From the NCBI GenBank assembly GCA_958295665.1, contig OY282558.1:327085106-327149105 (forward strand): DNA of 64,000 nt, written 5' to 3'. Position numbers and translations under genes: made by a program. Origin of the DNA: Tipula vernalis. Its lineage: Eukaryota > Arthropoda > Insecta > Diptera > Tipulidae. This document shows, in pieces, positions 46,192-57,864 of this stretch. Below the pieces are notes generated by a model. It worked only from the letters and a program-made list of their open reading frames with translations. It ran no database searches and was not told where the DNA came from. Each line of letters begins with the position of its first letter. Position 1 is the first letter of the stretch.

Positions 46192-46665
46192 GCACCAAAG
46201 AAAAAACGCAACAGGCAATTTTTTTTCGAAAAAATACCCTATTTGGCCTACTTTCCGATGCTCCCGTTTGTTTTTTTATGTTTCTTTTTAAGTCAAACAA
46301 AAATTTTTTTAACGAGAAAAAAGTTAATGTTAAGACCGTCAACGAACATTCCTAATTTTTTATTTGCAAATCGAAAGAATTAGGAAACCTTTGAATATGA
46401 AACTGTTGAAATTTCTGTGCGATAACCCTTTGCCGAGTTATTGCAGTTTTAACGATAAATATGACAATAAAATTATTAGATATGTCGGATCTAATTCAGG
46501 TCGCACGAGGAGAAAATAAGTGTTTACCATAAAACCTTAAACTAAAAAAAGGTCAAAAAAAAATGTTTAATCTGACATTTGTTTGACCAAGTTACAAGCG
46601 CCTAAAACAGGGTATTTTTTCGAAAAAATTACCTGTTGCGTTTTTTTCTTTGGCGCAATTGTCTT
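46192..46665. mobile_element. MITE-like element with ~60-bp inverted ends
   Basis: CACCAAAGAAAAAACGCAAC at the left (46192 onward, to about 46252) is matched by its inverse at 46602-46660. Both arms go on through AGG-AATTTTTT-CGAAAAAATACCCT. The interior is AT-rich without transposase. No target duplication could be seen. Confidence 0.7.
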
Positions 46666-46669
46666 ATAT

Positions 46670-49035
46670 ACAAATATTTGTGATAAACTGTGTATAGTGA
46701 CTGAAAAATAGTGATAAATCTGATTATTTTCAACAAAATTGAAGAAATAATGTGCAATTATTCGCGCTTTGGATGCCCAATAAAAAAATAAGATGTGTTT
46801 GAGGATAAAGGAAACCAAACCACAACTATAGCATGTATAAGACCTTAACCAATTCTCCAATGTTAAAAGGAGTTAGCGCTTCTTGCGGTAAAATTAAATC
46901 TTCAATCATTCCTATTTCTCTATTTTTATTTCATCAATCTATAACCTCGTTTACGATTACAATGCGCGGCGAAGAAAACACTTGGAAAAAAATTATAAAT
47001 GTTTAGAGAAACATTTGTATAACAAGAATTTCATCCTTCCCTGAAACACAGAACTTAGCTGCTATACTGTTTTTTTGGCTAACATTTTTTATCTTAGGCT
47101 GTTGTCCAATAGTCAGGTAAATCATTTAGTACAGTAAACTTCAATTTTAGTACACATTTACTTCCATTGGCGCACCCTAAAAGTAAAAATGGTTTGATGG
47201 ATACAAATTATGGTTTGGAGGGTTAAAATCGCTGGTTGTTAGGTGCAAAAGAAAACGTCAAATAACAAATATTTTTTATGTCGAATTCTTTTCGTTTTTT
47301 CAAATCAATGTAAATTTTGTTGTATGAAAAGTACATGAAACAAAAATTGATGTTGTTTTGTGTTTGTATTGGTAATATAAACCGGTTAAGTTTTACTTGA
47401 TTGCCATTTGACGTTTAAAAATTTTCAAATCGATTTTTGCAGGGTTTAGTCGAGTGCTTCAACACAACAATTAAAATGATTCAAAATCGTGGCACAAGAA
47501 ACTCTATGTATTAACAACTTTGACAACTAAAAATTGACGTTTCTATTTTTGTTGGTGTTAGTAGCCAAGGTAAAATTTATGAAAAAAATGTACATTTCGT
47601 AAAATTGATGTATACATACATCGAAAAAACATTGATGTTTTTTGGCGAAAAGAACATGGTTTTCGATGTAAGTTCATCAATGGTGAAAAGTTTTATTATC
47701 TATGATTAACAAAATGGAAATGCAAAAATTCACCAAATTTCAAGAAGTAATTTTAAAACAGTTCTGAAAATCACGCAAGCAAGTTCTGTATATTCTGCAA
47801 AAGTTGGTTAAAATTGGATATTTATTATATGGTATTTTGAATTTGTCTCACCTACAAATACGACCGTCTAGATCCGCTATTAGATAAATTGTCAACCTCC
47901 CATTGTCATCAAAATTTTAGTCGTTTCGTCAATTAGTTTGTCTATTTTGGTTGGGCTCTGGTACCAGCTACCGTCTCATACCGAAAGCTATAATCATTTG
48001 ATTTTTTTGAGAAAGTAACGCTCGACATCGCACAGAAACCACCAGCAAGTTCAGCATTGGATGAAATTGACGCCAAATTGGTGCTATTGGCGGATGCCAC
48101 ATTAAAATAAAATGCCCGTTAAATCAACGCGATTAATACATCAGTAGAAAGCTTGATTACTCAATCCGATTACAGGTGGTTTGTGATCCAAACCATAAAT
48201 ATGTGTGTGGGTTTCTAAGCATCAATCCACGATCAAAGGGTGTTAATAAATAGTAACCTGTGTAGGCCGGCAAAATTTTGTGCCTCCAGGTTATTTTTTA
48301 TTAGGAGATGCATAAATTCACGATAAATCCTATCGCAACGGTGTGTACAAGGTGCAGGCGTGTAATGCGTGATGCATAACATTTTTTTGTCATCGGACAA
48401 TTTTATCGTGTTTGGATCAGTAGAAACCACTGAGAGGAGAATTGTCTCCTCGAGATTATATAAACGGATTAATTTTCAATAATTCATCACGTCATTTAGA
48501 CATCACAGCCTATTCTAACTCAAGAAAGTTCAATATCGGAAACATCTGTTTCGTTGCAAAACAAACCAATTTCTCCAGTTTGATGGCACTTTTTTTGATT
48601 TCCTCGGAAGTATAAGAATTGTAATTAGCCTCCGCCACTTGTATATCATTAAAATATAAAGAGATTTTCATGTAAACAGCCCGGACAAGTGCTTTCTTCG
48701 GTGTATAGATTTTGTGAGGTTTCCTTATCTATTACGATTTTTACTTTTAAAATTGTATTTTTTTAAATTAAAGTAAAAAATACTTGAACTTGGAAGCTAG
48801 AAGTCTTAAAATTTGTACAAATTGATACCTTGGTTGTCAATACTTTCTATTAATATAGGAAGGTTGAAACTGATGACTGTAAAATTGTACTGTAAAGCTC
48901 TTTGACGGGTCAATTCGACCTATGTACATTTTTCTTGATGTTTCATTAATTTTTTTTATACATATTTTACTATTATCAATCCTTCACCTTATAAACGAAA
49001 AGCTATATAATGCTGTATTGACGAGTAGAGTATAG
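46670..49035. other. Intron DNA without recognised genes
   Basis: A GC-richer patch at 47900-48480 with a 65-codon minus-strand open stretch (48233-48430) has no family I recognise. Otherwise AT-rich. Confidence 0.4.
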
Positions 49036-49045
49036 ATATCAATAC

Positions 49046-49384
49046 CACAGAAGAAAGATTAACCAGAACAGTCATAACGCTGTTTTTGTATGGAAACATT
49101 TGGACTCATTTTTTTGACCTTGATTTGCCGAAGGTAAGAGAAAGTTGGGTTATGTATTCTTTGGTTTACCGGTTTTTATTTGAAATAATAAAAATTGAGA
49201 ATCCTTAACAGTATAGTTAGTGAAATTATATGACAAGTTTTGTTTTGACAGCATAATTTGTATTAAATATTCAAAAAATTCATAATATTCGAAAATAATT
49301 ATACTTCAATGTCCAAAAAAGAAGGTAAGATGAAAAAAAAGTTTGATCCACGCAATGTCTATTCTGGTTAATCTTTCTTCTGTG
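49046..49384. mobile_element. MITE with 23-bp terminal repeats and perfect 7-bp target duplication
   Basis: Terminal repeats at 49046-49068 and 49362-49384 are perfect inverses (CACAGAAGAAAGATTAACCA plus GAA). TCAATAC flanks both sides (49039-49045 and 49385-49391). The 339-bp element has no coding capacity. A 7-bp duplication and ends starting CA fit P-superfamily MITEs; hAT and piggyBac elements usually make 8 and 4 bp. The autonomous partner is not in the window. Confidence 0.9.
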
Positions 49385-49428
49385 TCAATACATACTACTA
49401 TGTAATCAGAAAACTAAACTCAATATCC

Positions 49429-49451
49429 TTGACAAACTGTGATTTAATAAA
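49429..49451 (+). repeat. Copy of the GACA-ACTGTG-TTTAATAAA dispersed repeat
   Basis: TTGACAAACTGTGATTTAAT plus AAA, matching the arms at 13254-13333 and the copy at 63650-63673. Related AT-rich words (TTAGCTAA-type) follow to about 49560. Confidence 0.6.
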
Positions 49452-50071
49452 ACGAATTTAGTGATTCTTTTTTAGCTCAACTCTAGTATATCAATCAATC
49501 AATTATCGAGGTTAGCTAAGCTCGTTCTAGTAAATCGAAGTGTGTCGAGGGTTTTATTATATTTCGAAAGTCGTTCAAATCAACCAATTATTTTTTAGTG
49601 TGACCAAAGAATAATGGAACAAATTATGCAATGGTGCTTTAATGTCATAATACTCGTATACTCGTGTATGAACAACTGAAACTTACAATGATTAAGTAAT
49701 TTTTATTTTTGTTTTGTGTTACATTGCAGACCATTACATTATTTGTAGGTTTTTATTTTTTCTTGTAAGACAACATTGAAATTTGAAATGAAAATAAAGC
49801 AAATTTTATGTTTATTAATCAACTTGGATTCATCAAACATTAACGGCAACATTAAAGTTGTTTGTGATTGTACTTGTTTGAAGAATCTGAACATAAAAAA
49901 TTAATGAAATGGTTTTTTATTGTTATATGATTTAACAAGAAAATCATAAGCAATTGCAATTAAATTGTAAAATTTCTGTTGGACTTAATCCATTTTTTTT
50001 TTCTTATTTGTACTGTGTTTATTTATTGCGAGTCGTTTTAATATTAATGCAGCAGTTAAAAACTAAAACAA

Positions 50072-50100
50072 ACAAACATATGTTCATAACATATGTTTGT
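50072..50100. repeat. Perfect 13-bp-arm palindrome
   Basis: ACAAACATATGTT, a CAT spacer, then AACATATGTTTGT. No larger element is visible around it. Confidence 0.9.
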
Positions 50101-50104
50101 ATGA

Positions 50105-52560
50105 TTGAGTAACCTTTTACATCATTGAATGTTGTTTAAGTTATAGTTGACCTCGAAAAATTGTAAAAGCTAATACTTATGTGATATGCTGCACTTAACG
50201 TTTCTGTTATAAATAAATAATTGCCGTTAATATAAAAAGAAAAGTTTATGAGTTGATTTGAAAGAACCTTTAATACTTGTTACGAGTCACGTTCTTTCAG
50301 TTTTATAACAATTCTAATTTATGTAACAATTTAATGGATTTTAAATTACTTACGGTTAGACTCAACAACTATAATCAGTACTGATTTATAAGAACATGTT
50401 TTGTATTGTTTTTTGTTTTGAATTAATTTAAATATAATTATAAAGGATATAAACTTTCAGTTGTAACTAGACGGGTTACACGTCATTGATTGTTTCCTAG
50501 AAATTGCAACATTAGGCGAAATGATTTAGAATCAGTTTTTCTCAATGGTGCAGTGAGCACGAAACGATTGTTTTGTCTGTGATAGGCAAATACACGTTTG
50601 CTAGAAGTGGCAAATGAAATGGGCCCGCAGTGCTGGCATTCGATCTGATTCAGTATCCTATGTTGAACGTGTAACATGCAACCGAGCGTTTCATGTCGAA
50701 ATCATTTACTGTTTCTGCAGCGAAGCTGCCCGACTGTTTCCCCATAAAGACGATCAAGTGTAATTTTTATGCATTTCATTAAAACCATCCCTTTGATATG
50801 TAGGGTAAAACTCTAAACAAATTCAAAGAAAAAAAGCGAAATCCGATACAGCAAGGTAATGCCGATTTATGCTAACAACGTTACAGCGAAACGACTAAGA
50901 TTACTTACTTATTGCTTAATTTAAATTTTATACTTCACAATGCATGTAATTAGTATTTTATACAGTAACACGTCAACACTAAGCAGAATTAGAGACCACA
51001 ACTCAAAACAGGCATACCAATACCAAATTATTCTCTCATAACGAATTCTTCTTTGTAATTTGATTCAACAGTTATATTTTGATTAATCGTTATTTAAACT
51101 ACTTACTATAATCGTTTTAACTTAACTTTTTCTAATGTTGAGTAAAAAATTTGAATGCAAACTTAAAACTCATTCATTTCCAAATTCCAATGATTTACTT
51201 GGTAAAGTCAGACCGAAATAATTTTAAGCGCACAAAAATTATATTCCATATAAACGAAATGGTTCGTTGAAAGTAAAATCTATCGGTGATGTGACCATCG
51301 TCCCAAGTAATAATACAAGAAAACATAATAAGCTTAAAAGCTTAACTAATATAATACAAATTAATCCAAACGAAATAATTCGTATTATGATTAGGGTAAA
51401 GTATACAAAACCTTGACCGAGACAATATTACAAATTAAATTGATTTCAAAATATGGAATTTTATTTTTTATGAGGTCATTACCGTTCGACAGAGTTATCT
51501 TGAACCCAACATTTTGTTTAGATTGTAAATTTTAAATGAATAGTACAAATCTTTTAAGAAAGCCAATACAATCGACTAATCAATCAAGGCCAATTTAAAC
51601 ATGATGAGATAACATATTTTGAAAGCCTTAGTTTAATTTGGTTTATGAATTAATGATGAATTGAATTTCAAAAAGAATTATTTAAGTATTGGCCTTCTGT
51701 AGAATCGTATTGTAAAGGGAATGGGTGTTGTACATTTATATATTTACTTAAGGTCGGTGCACGTTGAGATCGAGCGATGAGATGATAAAATAGTGAAAAC
51801 ATTATATTTTTATAGTACAAATTGAATAAAAAAGTTAATACCAATAGTTCAAGATATCTTCTCAAACTCCAATTAAAAATTTGTTTAGATAACAGAGAAA
51901 TTTCCTTTCCTATTAGTTTACTGTCTGTATCTAACCTTTTCAAATGTTCATAGTAATCAATTTTCTGACTATCAATCATTAGACAATTAGTTGGTCGGTC
52001 TAGTGACTCGCGTTTTACTGGACAAGAAATCGCTTGTCATTTACTAGGATTAATTTGAAATTTATGTAAACTGGACCTAAGGTAGCATTCTAGTTATTTA
52101 TTACGGTCTCAATAGAATCAGGGGCACCAAATAAATATATTTGTAAATCATATTCGTAGTTGCAATACCTGGAGTTGAAATTTCAAGCCAATTAAGGTGG
52201 CCGAATTACTTTTGAAGTTGGTAATCTCCTTAGAGATTAAGTTAAAGCCATAAGATGACATCAGTGATTTTAGAAAAGGCTTGAATAAAGGAAAGCCATT
52301 TAGCAATGACATCAACATCACAATAGAATCTATTTAGTTCAAACCCGGAAACAAATCAATAATTTGGGCGTATTTTTCGGTTGAGCAAGGAACTTCCAAT
52401 AACTCAGCAAAGTGTAAACTGTACTCAACAGTTTTAAAAAGTACTAAGACTACGAACGACCAAAACAGCAAAAAAGAGCTGAAGAAAACACCTTAAAACT
52501 GTTGATAACGACAATTGCAAAGGAAAAATTTAAATGGCTGAAACTCCACGAGGTGATAAA
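50105..52560. other. Intron DNA without recognised features
   Basis: AT-rich. The 103-codon minus-strand open stretch at 51668-51979 has no recognised domain and codon content like random AT-rich DNA. Confidence 0.45.
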
Positions 52561-52830
52561 AACTTCTGTCCTAAAAATTAACTGAACTCACAATCAATCC
52601 CTAACTAAATCTCTTTATTTAATCATCAGCTTAACTTTTACCTCAACTTAGAACTCAATCTCAACGCAATCACTAAATTAACCGACAATCCAATCCTCAA
52701 CTTAATCACCAATTTAACACCACTTAAACTTTCAAATCAATCCTTAAACTAATACCCATATCTATCCTAAAATAATTTCCAAACCCCTTACTTAACCCCA
52801 ACGCTAGATCGAATCTCAACCCTTTTACTT
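52560..52830 (-). repeat. Degenerate GTTGAGGATTGA-type minisatellite flanking the heptamer array
   Basis: On the minus strand the segment is a loose run of words such as AAGTTGAGGATTGGATTG and GCGTTGAGATTGAG. The same kind of run, on the plus strand, is at 58198-58470. It ends directly at the heptamer array. Confidence 0.6.
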
Positions 52831-53809
52831 TTCACTGTTAATTTTTTACTTTTTATTTACTTGTTACTTTTTTACTTTTTACTTTTTGCACTTTTTAGTT
52901 TTTATTTTTTATTTTTTACTTTTTACTTTTTGCCTTTTACTTTTTACTTTTTACTTTTTACTTTTTACTTTTTACTTTTTACTTTTTACTTTTTACTTTT
53001 TACTTTTTACTTTTTACTTTTTACTTTTTACTTTTTACTTTTTACTTTTTACTTTTTACTTTTTACTTTTTACTTTTTACTTTTTACTTTTTACTTTTTA
53101 CTTTTTACTTTTTACTTTTTTACTTTTTACTTTTTACTTTTTACTTTTTACTTTTTACTTTTTACTTTTTACTTTTTACTTTTTACTTTTTACTTTTTAC
53201 TTTTTACTTTTTACTTTTTACTTTTTACTTTTTACTTTTTACTTTTTACTTTTTACTTTTTACTTTTTACTTTTTACTTTTTACTTTTTACTTTTTACTT
53301 TTTACTTTTTACTTTTTACTTTTTACTTTTTACTTTTTACTTTTTACTTTTTACTTTTTACTTTTTACTTTACACTTTTTACTTTTTACTTTTTACTTTT
53401 TGTTTTTTACTTTTTACTTTTTACTTTTTATTTTTCACTTTTTACTTTTTACTTTTTACTTTTTACTTTTTACTTTTTACTTTTTACTTTTTACTTTTTA
53501 CTTTTTACTTTTTACTTTTTACTTTTTACTTTTTACTTTTTACTTTTTACTTTTTACTTTTTACTTTTTACTTTTTACTTTTTACTTTTTACTTTTTACT
53601 TTTTACTTTTTACTTTTTACTTTTTACTTTTTACTTTTTACTTTTTACTTTTTACTTTTTACTTTTTACTTTTTACTTTTTACTTTTTACTTTTTACTTT
53701 TTACTTTTTACTTTTTACTTTTTACTTTTTACTTTTTACTTTTTACTTTTTACTTTTTACTTTTTACTTTTTACTTTTTATTTTTTACTTTTTATTTTTT
53801 ACTTTTTAC
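52822..53809 (+). repeat. (CTTTTTA)n heptanucleotide array, about 1 kb
   Basis: Nearly uninterrupted 7-bp units CTTTTTA, about 130-140 copies, with a few variants near the ends (ATTTTTT, CTTTTTG) and isolated ones inside (extra T at about 53117, ACACTT near 53371, TGTTTT at 53401). The plus strand has almost no G. Because 7 is not a multiple of 3 and the unit makes no stop, all three plus frames stay open and encode (FLLFTFY)n; these frames are artefacts. The array lies within the giant intron and inside a dispersed repeat (flank shared with 57.87 kb). Confidence 0.97.
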
Positions 53810-53812
53810 GGA

Positions 53813-53850
53813 TCATTTTTGACAGGAGTTCAATACTTTGGTCTTTTTAG
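53813..53850 (-). repeat. Flank motif shared with 57.87 kb
   Basis: On the minus strand AGACCAAAGTATTGAACTCC is followed by TGTCAAAAATGATC; the same ~38 bases with two or three changes are at about 57871-57908 on the plus strand. It marks the repeat element that contains the heptamer array. Confidence 0.8.
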
Positions 53851-53854
53851 ACAG

Positions 53855-54878
53855 AAGTCAATTACATTGGGCTCAGCATATTGGCAGTACATATATAAAT
53901 CTTCTTACGGAAAATGTGACATTTAAACTATCACATTCCCTTGAAATATTTAATATATCGAGTTTTTTCAAATGTCAACGTATTAATTTTATTCAGGACG
54001 TTACCAATAGTTGGCTCCTTTACAAGAAGCTATACTTGCTTTTTTTGTGCGAATGATCGCCATAGATGGATTTCCCTTGAAATATTCTGCACTTCAATTG
54101 TTTTAAGTTTAAGAAAATACTTTAAAGCAAGGGAGTTTTAAAGAATTCGTAAATCATGTAGTTCGTAAATACGTAGTTCGGTTCTCGAATATTACGGGAA
54201 AATAATGGTCAAGTTAAAATCCGAGCTATTTATAACGCTTCTTATGTCATTTTTAAGTGTAACCCTAATAACGGGATCCTGAAATTTGAAATTTCTCAAA
54301 GCCATAATTGGAATTAGTATAACAGTCTAGGATTGCAATTGCGCTAGTCTCGATCCTCTCAACCGATTTTTTATTAAACGTTTTTCACCTAGTTCTATTC
54401 GTTCGCATCGTCTGTATAACATTCATCTTATTCATCTCCTCGAATTCTGTTTTTCACTTTTTTTTATATTTTTTTAAACGTTGTACATATCTTATTTGTT
54501 TCGTACGTCTTTGTTTTGCACTTTTCTCATATCGTTCTCGTCCTAATCTTTCATTTCATTTTTTTCGTTCCTTACGTCGAATTTGGTCGCAAAACGAGGA
54601 TTGAGGATTGAGAATTTTGTATATATAGTATACACATTTATATACACATGAATATACATTTTGCTATTGTGTGCCGTCAAATATTTTTATTGTTTTAGTG
54701 TGTTTTCTCATGATGGTAAGTATCAAAAATAAGCTAAGCGGGTGAAATCGGTTTAACTTTTTGTTGCTTCCGCTCGCCTTCAGTTATTTTTGCCTATCTT
54801 CTAACATGAGAAATTCATGTTTTTCTATCTATTGTTGTTCTATCTAATATACTCAAAAAAAAAAAAATTGCTCGTGAT
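53855..54878. other. Intron DNA without recognised features
   Basis: AT-rich with pyrimidine-rich stretches (54420-54560). No coding similarity or repeat found. Confidence 0.45.
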
Positions 54879-55347
54879 GTAATTTTCTGCAAAATTTAAA
54901 ACTAATAAAATTGCTAATTGAAAAATAATTTAAAGATAAAAAATATTAACTAAAAATGGAAAATAAGTCAGAAAAATATTTATAAACTATAATTTTATTA
55001 ATAATTTTAAATGATGAAAAATCACACGACATACATCATCCCTTTCCTGCGCTTGAATTACACTAAGTCAAAATAACTAACTTCTTATATTTTCCACATT
55101 ATATTTTAAATCCCTTTTTCGTGTCATTTTATTTCTCTTATTTGCATCATGTTCCACAAAAGACTAAAAAACGCCCATTTCACACGTACAAATGTGCGTG
55201 AGATTTTTCTTAATTTAAAATTATTAATAAAATTACAGTTTATAAATATTTTTCTGACTTATTTTCCATTTTTAGTTAATATTAATTTATCTCTAAATCA
55301 TTATTCAATTTAACATTCTATTAGTTTTAAATTTTACAGAAAATTAC
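54879..55347. mobile_element. MITE with ~150-bp terminal inverted repeats
   Basis: The left arm 54879-55030 (GTAATTTTCTGCAAAATTTA ... GTCAGAAAAATATTTATAAA) is matched closely by the inverse of 55200-55347; the stretch around AACTAAAAATGGAAAATAAG is identical in both. The spacer is about 170 bp. No coding capacity and no clear target duplication. Confidence 0.85.
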
Positions 55348-55528
55348 TGGACATAAAAATATGTACAACCTTTCTTTCGTACGCATGAGATAACACTGAA
55401 TTGTTTTTTATTTTTCAAATGTTTGTTCTCTGTTTTTATCTATTCTTTGGACCCCAATACAATTTACCAATACTAATGCCTTCCGTTAATACTCAACTCA
55501 ATCCTCAAATTGCTACCAGAATCGCTGT

Positions 55529-55704
55529 CCTGGGGTGACATGTTATGGCCATCACTTTTTCGCTTCGATGCATTTTCGATAGAATAACTGTATTCCTTTG
55601 TTAAAAATAAATTTTTTTTAAAACAATTTAGTTGTAAGATACCGTTACACTGTCGAAAATGCATCGAAGCGAAAAAAGTGATGGTTATAACATGTCAGCC
55701 CTGG
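55529..55704. mobile_element. Short MITE with ~50-bp terminal repeats, hAT-like ends
   Basis: The left arm starts CCTGGGGTGACATGTTATGG and the right arm, inverted, CCAGGGCTGACATGTTATAA; both go on through CATCACTTTTT-CGCTTCGATGCATTTTCGA. The total is only 176 bp. CAGGGCTGACATG resembles hAT ends (CAGGG). Flanks do not show a convincing 8-bp duplication. Confidence 0.8.
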
Positions 55705-57840
55705 TAATAAAATAGTGTTGGTATTTATGGATGAATTTGAAAGAATTGAAGCGTTAATGTTTTAAGGTAATTGTAGATTGTTTTTGGGATACGTAATTCT
55801 TTATTAACAAATTTGTTGTCGTGCGTAGTTTTCATGTTTCGCTTGGAATTAATGATACCGCTTTGTGTTCCTTCTATTTATTTAAACAAACATTATTTGT
55901 TATTAAACGGCATACTCGTTTAACTAAATATTTCTTTAATAGAGCGTTTTTTTTGTCACAATTTTTCAAGGCCCGAGGAAAACAAATAAACGCTACCTTT
56001 TCAAACAATTGTTAATAATATTTGTAGGTAAATTGTATTAACACCAACATCGATAATAAGTTATTTATACAATAAAAATTAGTTTACTATAATTTAAATT
56101 GCAAAATATTTAAAATGTAGTCTCAAATATAGTGCTACCCCCAAAAATATCAAAACCTAGTGTCATTTTTGGCGGAGACAAATTTTGAATGAACATTTAC
56201 TTAATAAAAGTAAGCGAGTATAGTAGCTACTTACATTTATTATTTTATAACAATCAATATTTGTGTTACTATGATTCTCTAGGTTTATTTAATTTTTTTA
56301 GTGCAAATAATATGCAACAAATGAAAATCCCAGGTGGTTATTTAAATATACGAAATGTTTATCTAACTGAATCAGGAACTCTTTAATTCAATACTTAGAT
56401 GATAAATAAGAGGCATCACGAACTTTAATTTAATACTAAGATGATAAATAAGTTTAAAATAACGTGCGATATCCCAAGAAAGCAAGGCTACTTAAAAGCT
56501 AACTACTTATTTATAGTAATTTAATAGTTATATTTTACGATATATTTCTCTATTAATTTGTGTAATTGAAATTATTTATTTTTATGGATTTTAATGGTAA
56601 AAAAAATCCATTCATATGATGTAAGCAAATCACGGATTTAAGGCCTTTAATTGCATTACAGTTTATTTTGTTGTTTACATTCAGCTCTATTTCAAGAACT
56701 TTGAAAGTTAATTATTTAATTTGTTATAAAGATCGTCTGTCGTATAAATTTGATTTATTATTTTATTATCTTTACATTTTTAAATTAATTGGTGAAGTAT
56801 GAATATTATAAAAATATAAAAAACGCTTTAGAAGTTTAATTTGAATATTAAACGCCAATGTGTTAAACCTTGAACTTACGGTTTCGGCAAGGAGTTTCCC
56901 AAAATAAAAGATTTAAAAGTGGATCTTTTCATATCGAAACTTCTTCTTAAGAAATTATTAACATAAGTTGCAATGAATGAAAGAAATTACAAACAAATAT
57001 TTACTTAAATGTTTCGTTTTGTTTTTTCTTTGAAAACAATGAAGATTAATTCTAAGTACTAAATTCATAGTTAAGTATTCAAACATAAATAGTTCTAAAT
57101 AAACTTAGTTTGTTTCATTTTTAATGTTTGCAATCTTGGAGTCCCAAATTGTTACCGGCACAAATTTGAATATTTATATTGAATATTAAATATATAATTC
57201 CATGATTGCATTCCAGTAATTTCGTTTATTACTTAATTGGCATTCAGTATTTACTTATCTTCTCTGTACTCTTATTAGTGCGGCGCATTTCTTTTGCAAT
57301 TGTAATATCAGAGACGAAACTCATTTGAGACATTTGTTTAATTTTATTTTAATTATGGATGATATCCGCCCAGTTTGATTTTTTATGCAAACACAAATCA
57401 CAGACAGTATGAAATTGTTTACTTACAAAAGTTGAGAAAGCATTTGAAAATGTACGTATAAGTTTGAGGTAATTAAAATCATAGTATCTTTGTCGGTTAA
57501 ACCAATGCCTTATAGAATCAACAAGCATAACAACTTACTGGCTACGTAACTCAATTTGATGTAGGCAGTTCCATTATTCTTGAAAGAGAATAAAACATGA
57601 AAGTGCGGAAAGATGAATGTCTTTTGTTTTTTCATAATTTAAAATTATTAACCCTTTGAGCCGGCATTTATTTTTAATAAGCCTTAAAACTTTCCTATTT
57701 CACATTAACGGATGAGGAACTTTTACAATATAGTGGTCTTGATCGAAAAAGATTTTGGTTTGTTAGATTTAATTACAAGATTTAATAAAATAGTTTTATT
57801 AAATTGCTTGCCTGCTGCTGATCACTTATTATTATTATTA
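55705..57840. other. Intron DNA with one small tandem duplication
   Basis: At 56377-56410 and 56421-56452 a ~33-bp unit is repeated with a few changes (shared core AGATGATAAATAAG). Otherwise AT-rich without recognised coding. Confidence 0.5.
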
Positions 57841-57864
57841 GTTAAATACAGAACGAATTTACTT

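Noticed and set aside
48233..48430. Cys/His-containing 65-codon frame suggestive of a zinc-binding motif
   Set aside because: The spacing fits no zinc-binding family I know, and no neighbouring frame extends it.
51668..51979. 103-codon minus-strand open frame
   Set aside because: No domain, composition typical of AT-rich random sequence, isolated in the giant intron.
52861..53926. Long open frames of 329, 346 and 140 codons in all three plus frames
   Set aside because: They translate the (CTTTTTA)n array into (FLLFTFY)n. The 7-bp unit contains no stop in any frame, so the open frames are automatic; no protein of this kind is expected.
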